From the NCBI GenBank assembly GCA_020346805.1, contig CP070790.1:1494027-1499185 (forward strand): 5,159 nt of DNA. Reading direction: 5' to 3'. The notes under the pieces were generated by a model. That model was not told the DNA's origin. It was given only the letters and a program-made list of their open reading frames with translations, and made no database searches. Origin of the DNA: Planctomycetota bacterium (lineage in GTDB: Bacteria; Planctomycetota; Phycisphaerae; UBA1845; PWPN01). The translations under genes and the position numbers were made by a program. This document shows, one piece after another, positions 1 to 5,159 of the stretch; position 1 is the first letter of the stretch; each line of letters begins with the position of its first letter.

Positions 1-1
1 C

Positions 2-340
2 TGTACCGAGGTCACACTGAGCGAATGCAACACCCTCGGAGGCACTTACCATGGTGCATATACCTCGTGCAGCGATCCATCCATTATCTGCTGCCCCACT
101 CCGTTCGCAGACGCTGACGGTGACGGCGACGTCGACCAAGACGATTTCGCTGAATTCCAGCAATGTTTCACAGGTGATGAAGGTGGGATTCCTGCCGGTT
201 GCGAATGTTTCAACAGGGATGACTTCGAAGACACAATCAAAGACATCGACATCGACGATTATGCCCAGTTCCAGAATTGTGCGACCGGCCCATCTGTTCC
301 CTTTGAAGCGGGTAATCCACCCGCGGGTTGCACCCCCTAA
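2..340 (+). CDS. Secreted protein with dockerin-like tail, C-terminal part only (5' end outside window)
   Basis: The open frame enters from the left edge and runs 112 codons to TAA at 338-340. Numbering from the first whole codon, residues 1-31 form a Cys cluster (C1, C9, C23, C30, C31) that leads into PFAD. Residues 37-48 read DADGDGDVDQDD, a full match to the 12-residue EF-hand-like loop of type I dockerins (acidic at 1, 3, 5, 7, 9 and 12, Val at 8). A linker with C55, C67 and C69 follows, then a second loop around 75-86 that lacks an acidic residue at positions 1 and 5. The protein ends in PAGCTP. This 78-residue tail aligns without gaps to the tail of the next gene, with 58 identities. 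Dockerin-like tails of this sort are common at the C-terminus of exported planctomycete proteins; calcium binding and a role in anchoring or sorting are inferred. The N-terminal function cannot be seen. The identity of the tail is well supported. Confidence 0.85.
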   Translation, partial: CTEVTLSECNTLGGTYHGAYTSCSDPSIICCPTPFADADGDGDVDQDDFAEFQQCFTGDEGGIPAGCECFNRDDFEDTIKDIDIDDYAQFQNCATGPSVPFEAGNPPAGCTP

Positions 341-451
341 AGTTGGAGGGATTGGATCGCGATAGCGACAACAATGTGGATGCCTGGGGGCCTCATGGTG
401 TGCGGTAACTGCCGGATCGGTCCGAACATGCTGTGTAGCCCGTGCCTAGCG

Positions 452-491
452 TTGAGCTGCTTGCCGTAGGTGCAGAGGTGAAGCAGTTCAA
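452..491. repeat. Inverted repeat / stem-loop upstream of the ELWxxDGT gene
   Basis: TTGAGCTGCTT at 452-462 and AAGCAGTTCAA at 481-491 are reverse complements except for one position, which would be a G-U pair in RNA. This gives an 11-bp stem around an 18-base loop. No T-run follows, so it is not a standard intrinsic terminator. It lies about 30 bases before a TATAAT element. It could be a protein-binding dyad, a terminator of unusual type for the preceding gene, or an RNA structure. The pairing is seen directly; the role is unknown. Confidence 0.6.
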
Positions 492-495
492 GGTC

Positions 496-528
496 TTGGT
501 ACAATGTATAGATGCATAATTGTATAAT
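496..528 (+). promoter_or_regulatory. Weak candidate promoter for the ELWxxDGT gene
   Basis: A perfect TATAAT lies at 523-528 in a locally AT-rich stretch, about 70 bases before the chosen start codon. The best upstream hexamer is TTGGTA at 496-501, but the 21-base spacer is too long for a standard sigma-70 promoter. At the usual 17-base spacing the hexamer is TACAAT, a poor -35. The TG pair before TATAAT is one base out of place for an extended -10. The AT-rich context and position support a promoter here; the exact element is uncertain. Confidence 0.3.
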
Positions 529-538
529 AGATGAATAA

Positions 539-565
539 GGCCGGGCGGTGCATTCCGCCAAGGCT
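539..565 (+). other. Small GC-rich hairpin in the presumed 5' leader
   Basis: GGCGG at 544-548 can pair with CCGCC at 555-559 around a 6-base loop. GCC at 540-542 can pair with GGC at 562-564 across a 1x2 internal loop, with a G-U pair outside. It sits between the TATAAT element and the ribosome binding site, so it would be in the leader RNA if that promoter is used. It may be an RNA-stabilising or regulatory hairpin, or chance. Confidence 0.3.
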
Positions 566-584
566 ATCAGAAATTTTTGTCAAA

Positions 585-589
585 AGGAG
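585..589 (+). promoter_or_regulatory. Ribosome binding site deciding the start at 599
   Basis: AGGAG lies 9 bases before the ATG at 599. This supports the ATG over an in-frame GTG at 548, which has no such site and would put 17 non-signal-like residues in front of a good signal peptide. Confidence 0.75.
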
Positions 590-598
590 AATGGGATC

Positions 599-3409
599 AT
601 GATTGGTAGAACTCGGTTCTGCGGGTTTGTAGTGTGTGTCGTTGTTCTGGCGGCGCTGATTCCAACCGAGAGGATTGCGGCACAGTTCAGCGATATGCAG
701 GATTTTGAGAATACCTCGCTCAATGTTTACTTTGCCGTACCGCCATATTATGTTCCCTATTGGAGTCTCGATGGCGGATGTTCTCCGGCAATAATCGTTC
801 GGGAAGGAACCCGCGCGGATAAACAATGTCTCAGAACCCTGCTGCCTGTAGGTATCGGTACCCGCATGATCAAGGATCTCAATCCCGGGCCCGGCAGCTC
901 GACCATCGGTGAGATGGCGGTCAGTGGGCACGATGTCATTTGGCGCCTCTGGGTATCCGCCGATGACGGCTCGGGGATCAATGGGCAGGAATTCTACCGG
1001 ATCTTAGAACCCCTTTATCCTCTCATGGCACTTGAAATGGATATCAATCCCGGGGCCGATAGCTCCAACCCTACCAATATATTCCAACAGGATCCCGGTG
1101 AGTCCGGTATTATTTTCTTCAGCGCAGATGACGGCACCAACGGCCGCGAACTCTGGAGGTCCTACACGCCTCTGGACCTGAATACCACCACGGCCATGTT
1201 AGCGGACATCAATCCCGGTGCCGACAACTCCGATCCGAGCGGATTCGCGATATTTGGAAAAGAATTAACCAAAGGTGTCATTTTCTCCGCAGATGACGGC
1301 ACCAACGGCCGTGAACTCTGGATGAACGACGGTACCTCGACAAGCATGATAATGGATATCAACACCTCTGCGGGTGCCTCGTCTGATCCGCAGCTTCTGA
1401 CTACCCTCTACTACAAAACCTGGCACTGGGCTGGACCTTACGATGCCAAAGTTTTTTTTACCGCTGATAATGGCGTCAACGGCCGCGAGCTTTGGAGGAC
1501 CGACGGGACCGTAGCGGGAACGGGACTGGTCATGGACATTGTGTCAGGATCGACGGGGTCCAACCCGACTAACCTGTTGGGGGTGACTCTCCTGTCCGGC
1601 TACAACACGTATACGCCGACCGCGCTCTTTACCGTGAACAGCGATGGCGTAGACGGCATGGAACTCTGGAAGAGTTGCGGTGCACTCGACGGCTCGGACA
1701 CGGATCTGCTCCACGATCCCGGCGCCGTCGGAAGCCCGGCGAACGTGATCACCGCCGGCTTACTTTACAAGGCCTTCTTCACCGCCGGCAATGACCTGTG
1801 GAAGACCGACGGCACGGTTAGCGGTACAGTCAAGGTCAAAACCTTTGCCTCTCCTCCCACGAACTTCGTGCCCGTTGGACACAGGATATACTTCATAGCG
1901 GACGACGGCACCGGTAGTGGAATGGAGGTGTGGTGGAGCGAGGGCTATACTACCACCCTGACCAAAGACATCAAAGTCGGTCCCGATAGCTCCAACCCGA
2001 CCAACATGACGGCAGTCGGCAGCACCTTGTACTTCTCGGCCGACGACGGCACTGGCACGAGCGGCCGCGAACTGTGGCGTACGGACAGCACGGCAGGCGC
2101 GGTGCTGGTAATGGATATCAATCCCGGTGCGGCCAGCTCCAATCCGTCCAACTTGCATAACTTTGACGGGACCGTCGTTTTCACCGCGGATGACGGCACT
2201 AGCGGCGTCGAGCTATGGCAGAGCGACGGCTTCCCCGTGCCGGACCACCTTGGTATGAGTTACAAGTGGGATATATCCTCGCTTCTTCAGGCAAAGTACG
2301 ATCCCAGCAAGGTAGCGGTTGCAGCCACGGACACCGATGTCTTGAGTATTTACGTGTATTATGACTTCCCGGCCATAGGGGGGTACGAAGGGATGTCAGA
2401 GGCGGCCCATCAGGTCAACACATACGTGGAATTAACGGATGGCACTGATCGCGCTCCGCTTTCCATCACGAATGTAAAATGTGGCGATGGGCCACTTACC
2501 CGTCCTATGGCCTCTTTGACTGATGACAGCAATCATAATGCGATCGCTTTCGGCATGATGGCGGCACTGGACCAGGATCCGTGCGACACCGATCCCCGGG
2601 GTGGAAACCACCCAGGGGTGCCGTTCGCCTATGTACCCGCGGTGTACGATGGCCACGACTGGATCCCGATGAGACTCACTAACTTCCCTGCCGACGTCCC
2701 GACCACCCCCCCAACCGGCACGGTCATGGGGCAAGCAGGGCCGCCGTGGCCAGGGTATATATTGGCCGGTCCTACCCTTCCTGCCGGTCTTGTAGCCGCG
2801 ATGGAGGACCCATGGCAACAGAAGCGGTATGCGTGGGCGCGGATCGATGTCTGGACCGACTACATCACTGTGCTTTGGGGTAACAAGCAATACGAAACTG
2901 TCTGGGTAGCGACTTTACAACGACATTATAAGGGGGCTTTCAAGGCCGCCTATATCGGTAATAAGGCCTGCCTGCAGCCGGCCTACCCATTTTACACCGA
3001 CAATGTGTACTTACACGGGGGGATCTTCACGGAAAGTGTTGATCCCTTTGGTGCATGCTGCATTGACGGCGTTTGCGAGAATGTCCAATCGGCAGACCAA
3101 TGCTCGGAGGGAACATACACGGCATGGTTGACCTGCAGCGATCCGGCAACACCGCCATGCTGTGCGATCCCCTTCGCCGACGTCGATAACGACGACGATG
3201 TAGATCAGGACGACTTCGCCGAGTTCCAGCAGTGTTTCACGGGTGATGAAGGTGGGGTGCCGGCCGGTTGCGAGTGCTTCAACAGGGATAACACCGCTGA
3301 CACAAACCAAGATATCGACCTCGACGATTATGACCATTTCCAGAATTGTGCGACGGGTCCGGCAATACTGCTCGACATAAACAATCTGCCCGCGGGTTGC
3401 ACCCCTTAA
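599..3409 (+). CDS. Secreted ELWxxDGT-repeat protein with LamG-like module and dockerin-like tail
   Basis: 936 residues, start ATG with a good ribosome binding site. Residues 1-28 are a Sec signal peptide: Arg-containing n-region, hydrophobic VVCVVVLAALI, likely cleavage after IAA. About nine imperfect repeats fill 88-545, with the pattern DINPG..SSNPTN...FSADDGTNGRELWRTDGT. These are ELWxxDGT repeats, known from large exported bacterial proteins; a beta-propeller fold is inferred. Residues about 566-808 look like a LamG/concanavalin-type beta-sandwich, ending in DNVYLHGG (801-808), and resemble part of the downstream gene. Residues 818-855 are a GACC Cys cluster. The tail has an intact EF-hand-like loop at 861-872 (DVDNDDDVDQDD) and a second loop near 899-910 without an acidic first residue, ending PAGCTP. 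No catalytic motif is recognised. It probably acts outside the cell or at its surface; the substrate is unknown. The preceding gene shares its tail and the following one shares the LamG-like module and tail start. Confidence 0.9.
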   Translation: MIGRTRFCGFVVCVVVLAALIPTERIAAQFSDMQDFENTSLNVYFAVPPYYVPYWSLDGGCSPAIIVREGTRADKQCLRTLLPVGIGTRMIKDLNPGPGSSTIGEMAVSGHDVIWRLWVSADDGSGINGQEFYRILEPLYPLMALEMDINPGADSSNPTNIFQQDPGESGIIFFSADDGTNGRELWRSYTPLDLNTTTAMLADINPGADNSDPSGFAIFGKELTKGVIFSADDGTNGRELWMNDGTSTSMIMDINTSAGASSDPQLLTTLYYKTWHWAGPYDAKVFFTADNGVNGRELWRTDGTVAGTGLVMDIVSGSTGSNPTNLLGVTLLSGYNTYTPTALFTVNSDGVDGMELWKSCGALDGSDTDLLHDPGAVGSPANVITAGLLYKAFFTAGNDLWKTDGTVSGTVKVKTFASPPTNFVPVGHRIYFIADDGTGSGMEVWWSEGYTTTLTKDIKVGPDSSNPTNMTAVGSTLYFSADDGTGTSGRELWRTDSTAGAVLVMDINPGAASSNPSNLHNFDGTVVFTADDGTSGVELWQSDGFPVPDHLGMSYKWDISSLLQAKYDPSKVAVAATDTDVLSIYVYYDFPAIGGYEGMSEAAHQVNTYVELTDGTDRAPLSITNVKCGDGPLTRPMASLTDDSNHNAIAFGMMAALDQDPCDTDPRGGNHPGVPFAYVPAVYDGHDWIPMRLTNFPADVPTTPPTGTVMGQAGPPWPGYILAGPTLPAGLVAAMEDPWQQKRYAWARIDVWTDYITVLWGNKQYETVWVATLQRHYKGAFKAAYIGNKACLQPAYPFYTDNVYLHGGIFTESVDPFGACCIDGVCENVQSADQCSEGTYTAWLTCSDPATPPCCAIPFADVDNDDDVDQDDFAEFQQCFTGDEGGVPAGCECFNRDNTADTNQDIDLDDYDHFQNCATGPAILLDINNLPAGCTP
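860..2233 (+). repeat. Array of about nine ELWxxDGT-type coding repeats
   Basis: Within the 936-residue protein, units begin near residues 88, 145, 200, 250, 310, 366, 411, 455 and 502. They are about 40-60 residues long. The first is degenerate (QEFYRI in place of GRELWR). The sixth is shortened and lacks the DDGTNGRE part (FFTAGNDLWKTDGT). The fourth and fifth carry insertions before the FF/LF strand. The clearest signatures are RELW at 183-186, 238-241, 296-299 and 490-493. Two units are nearly identical at DNA level over 35 bases (1123-1157 and 1288-1322, one mismatch). Nine units would suit a propeller or a pair of smaller propellers; this is inference. Confidence 0.85.
2294..3022 (+). 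other. LamG/concanavalin-like module of the ELWxxDGT protein
   Basis: Residues about 566-808. Landmarks are ATDTDVLSIYVYYDF (576-590), AIAFG (648-652), ALDQDPC (656-662), YDGHDW (683-688), RHYKGAF (775-781), C791 and DNVYLHGG (801-808). The alternating hydrophobic strands and the closing aromatic-DN-GG strand are typical of jelly-roll sandwich domains at this place in planctomycete exported proteins. The same landmarks in the same order occur in the downstream gene. The fold is inferred from pattern, not from a profile search; boundaries are approximate. Confidence 0.5.
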
Positions 3410-3577
3410 GATTGGAGGGGATTTTATTGGAGGAAGTATAGCGGTAAATGAATTGAGGGAAAGGATAAGATATTTTTTGATACTTGGGGAGATTAACTGT
3501 CCTTATGAATCACTATGGTTGGAATGTGGAATAGAGGGATCGTCAAAGAAAGCTACATATTCATATAGGGACAATCA
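3410..3577. other. AT-richer intergenic region between the second and third genes
   Basis: The 168 bases are visibly richer in A and T than the flanking genes. ATTGGAGG occurs twice, at 3411-3418 and 3426-3433. A T-run (3473-3478) is not preceded by a stable stem, so I see no intrinsic terminator. TTGATA at 3477-3482 resembles a -35 hexamer, but no good -10 lies at 16-18 bases. A frame without stops crosses the region and ends in TGA overlapping the next ATG, but it lacks a good start and coding-like codon use. Transcription of the third gene could be by readthrough or by an unrecognised promoter. Confidence 0.5.
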
Positions 3578-5159
3578 ATGAAGATATCACAAATTATAAT
3601 TGTACTGGAAACTGTTATGGTGATCTGCGGGAACACTATGGCCGAAACTTGGTGCAGCAGCACTTACCCGACTGATCCGCCGGCGTGTATTTGCGCAGCG
3701 CTTTACTGCCAAGATGTAGACCGGCTGTGTAATGGGGCACCAGCGTGCCCACCACCGCCGCCTATGCCGTGCCCATATCCATGCGGAACGGATCTTTGTT
3801 GGAGTTGGATGCTGATCCGTCAGGCGTTTCCCCGCACCTCCAGAGTTAATGACACTGGGAACCTGACCGGCGTGGAATTTAAAGTTGATGAGGGACCGGA
3901 TGAGGGATACCCGGGACACTTGGAATCGTGGGTAAGTTCTCCACCATTCGCCACCAGGTATCCTAAGGGCGATCTTGGCCAGGCCACGGTAAACTTAATC
4001 GATGAAATACAGTACAAATTTGGCCCAGAATACAATACGGTTATGGGCACGGACGCCCACCCTCTTATTCTGAGTTTCGATATGTGCGGGGGCGACAGCG
4101 TTACTGGTGGTGTACACATACAATGGGATAACGGTGTCTTTGAGTTGTTCCTGGATACTGGGATACCTAATAGTAATCGTTCGCGGTGGGAATATATCAT
4201 GGTGGGGGAAGATGATGGGACTGGAACTTGTACTAACTGTAGTTCCTTGTGCTCACCAAGAACCAGCTCGTATGCAGCGTGGCCGCATGTATGTCAATCT
4301 TACGATGCCCGGACCGCATCGTCCCTCTGTCCGGATCCCAATAATCCGGGAGGTCCGCCGATCCCGTGCGGTCCTCCCTACTGCCCGCCGTTGCAAACTA
4401 ACGTGCGGACCGCTATCGCGATCGGGGCAAATGCCCTGCTGGATCATAATCCCTGCCACTGCGAGGAATCAGACCCGGATTACCAGAGGCCCACTAATCG
4501 CTATTTGTCGTTCTACGACGGTCTCAAGTGGCGGATCATTAATCCTGACTTCAATGGGCCGGGCGGCGAGACATTGATATGGTGGACGGACCACCCCAAT
4601 CCCACAAATAGTGTTTATTTTGCCCTTGGAGATATTACCAATAATGTATCGCTGACTATCAAGGCCAAAACGGTGGAGATTTATCACCGGTCGAATGTTG
4701 AAGTGTCACCGGGCGTTTGGGACTGGGTGCAAAGCACGGTGACGGGAATTAAGCGCCTGTACCCTGGTCCATTCAACAAGATGCATGGAGGGGCCTCTAT
4801 TGCCTGCAACATGGATAGCAACGGCAATTGTATAGGCAATAGGACAAGCATCAAGAATGCGTATGAACAATGTGGTGGTGCAACGGGAAAAATCATGTGG
4901 GGCGGCAGGTGGATCAATTTTGATAACTTAGCCGTTGACGGCGGAGTGCCCGGCGATGAGGCGACTGGGGCGTGTTGTTACGGGAACGGGCAGTGCGGGA
5001 TTATGACAATGAGCGAATGCGTGGATCCGCCCCCGGCCGGATTGGGCGGGCGTTACGACGGTCATATTTCCCAATGCGGTGATGTGCTTTGCTGCCCGAC
5101 GCCGTTCGCCGATGACGACCGCGACGGCGATGTGGATCAGGATGACTTCGCCGAGTTCC
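3578..5159 (+). CDS. Secreted Cys-rich protein with LamG-like module and dockerin-like tail, 3' end outside window
   Basis: The frame is open from ATG at 3578 to the window end, giving 527 codons. An in-frame TAG at 3566-3568 makes this the first ATG; the ribosome binding site is weak (AGGGA at 3567-3571). Residues 1-22 look like a signal peptide (Lys2, hydrophobic IIIVLETVMVICG, cleavage after TMA), though Glu11 in the core is unusual. Residues 26-74 hold nine Cys and a run of Pro, and 218-269 hold seven more Cys; both suggest disulfide-rich exported segments. Residues about 138-456 contain the landmarks shared with the upstream gene: TDAHPLILSF, AIAIG (279-283), LLDHNPC (287-293), YDGLKW (313-318), YPGPF (395-399), C410, FDNLAVDGG (448-456). 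A GACC cluster starts at 464, and PFAD leads into the EF-hand-like loop DDDRDGDVDQDD at 512-523, where the window stops. No enzyme motif is recognised. Export and a calcium-binding tail are inferred; the substrate is unknown. Confidence 0.85.
   Translation, partial: MKISQIIIVLETVMVICGNTMAETWCSSTYPTDPPACICAALYCQDVDRLCNGAPACPPPPPMPCPYPCGTDLCWSWMLIRQAFPRTSRVNDTGNLTGVEFKVDEGPDEGYPGHLESWVSSPPFATRYPKGDLGQATVNLIDEIQYKFGPEYNTVMGTDAHPLILSFDMCGGDSVTGGVHIQWDNGVFELFLDTGIPNSNRSRWEYIMVGEDDGTGTCTNCSSLCSPRTSSYAAWPHVCQSYDARTASSLCPDPNNPGGPPIPCGPPYCPPLQTNVRTAIAIGANALLDHNPCHCEESDPDYQRPTNRYLSFYDGLKWRIINPDFNGPGGETLIWWTDHPNPTNSVYFALGDITNNVSLTIKAKTVEIYHRSNVEVSPGVWDWVQSTVTGIKRLYPGPFNKMHGGASIACNMDSNGNCIGNRTSIKNAYEQCGGATGKIMWGGRWINFDNLAVDGGVPGDEATGACCYGNGQCGIMTMSECVDPPPAGLGGRYDGHISQCGDVLCCPTPFADDDRDGDVDQDDFAEF
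4412..4945 (+). other. LamG/concanavalin-like module, C-terminal half, of the third protein
   Basis: Residues 279-456. AIAxG, LDxxPC, YDGxxW, YxGxF, a following Cys, and DNxxxxGG match the module at residues 648-808 of the upstream protein in order, with similar spacing and one larger insertion between YxGxF and DN. In both proteins the module is followed directly by the GACC cluster. The beta-sandwich assignment is inferred from pattern. Confidence 0.5.

Noticed and set aside
51..365. A 104-codon plus-strand frame over the start of the window
   Set aside because: It is out of frame with the dockerin-like coding sequence at 2-340, which has clear domain similarity to gene 2. This frame is low-complexity Ser/Thr-rich and is a shadow.
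548..598. In-frame GTG at 548 as a longer start for gene 2
   Set aside because: It lies within the GC-rich hairpin, has no Shine-Dalgarno site, and would bury the signal peptide behind 17 extra residues.
860..2233. Regular repeats as a possible CRISPR array
   Set aside because: The repeats are in-frame protein repeats of variable length and sequence, with no constant direct repeat and spacer structure.
1760..2890. Several long minus-strand frames opposite gene 2
   Set aside because: They mirror the codon bias of gene 2, have no ribosome binding sites that I could see, and show no domain-like sequence.
3465..3490. T-run after gene 2 as an intrinsic terminator
   Set aside because: No stable GC-containing stem precedes the six T bases.
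4107..4577. A 156-codon plus-strand frame inside gene 3
   Set aside because: It overlaps the continuous gene 3 frame, which has a signal peptide and module similarity to gene 2 across the same bases. Its product has no recognisable pattern.

Overview
The window shows no recognisable metabolic, RNA, mobile-element or defence genes. It holds three tandem plus-strand genes for large secreted proteins: the 3' end of one, one complete gene, and the 5' part of a third. All three carry the same kind of C-terminal tail: a cysteine cluster ending in CCP/CCA, then an Asp-rich EF-hand-like (dockerin-like) segment of the DxDxDxDVDxxD type. Tails of this kind, with a 'GACC...G.C' lead-in, are typical of secreted proteins of Planctomycetota, particularly Phycisphaerae-like lineages. 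A planctomycete or an uncultured relative is therefore the best guess. This rests on recalled family features, not a database search.

Layout. 2-340: C-terminal 112 codons of gene 1 (cysteine cluster and dockerin-like tail). 341-598: intergenic region with an 11-bp-arm inverted repeat, a weak promoter candidate (exact TATAAT), a small GC-rich hairpin and a good Shine-Dalgarno site. 599-3409: gene 2, 936 residues, with signal peptide, about nine ELWxxDGT-type repeats, a LamG/concanavalin-like module, cysteine cluster and dockerin-like tail. 3410-3577: AT-richer intergenic region with no convincing terminator or promoter. 3578-5159: gene 3, 527 codons before the window ends, with signal peptide, a Cys/Pro-rich segment, the same LamG-like module as gene 2, the GACC cluster and the start of the dockerin-like tail.

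How they fit together. The genes look like a same-strand cluster of paralogous or module-sharing exported proteins. The N-terminal parts differ, while the C-terminal anchoring or sorting part is conserved (58 of 78 residues identical between genes 1 and 2, with no gaps). The tail probably binds calcium and mediates surface attachment, assembly or sorting, but no cohesin-like partner is present here. Substrates and function are unknown. The most notable points are the gapless tail conservation that continues just past the stop codon, the LamG-like module shared by genes 2 and 3, the possible nesting of a repeat propeller inside a jelly-roll domain, and the long inverted repeat upstream of gene 2. 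I found no evidence for a wholly new biological system.
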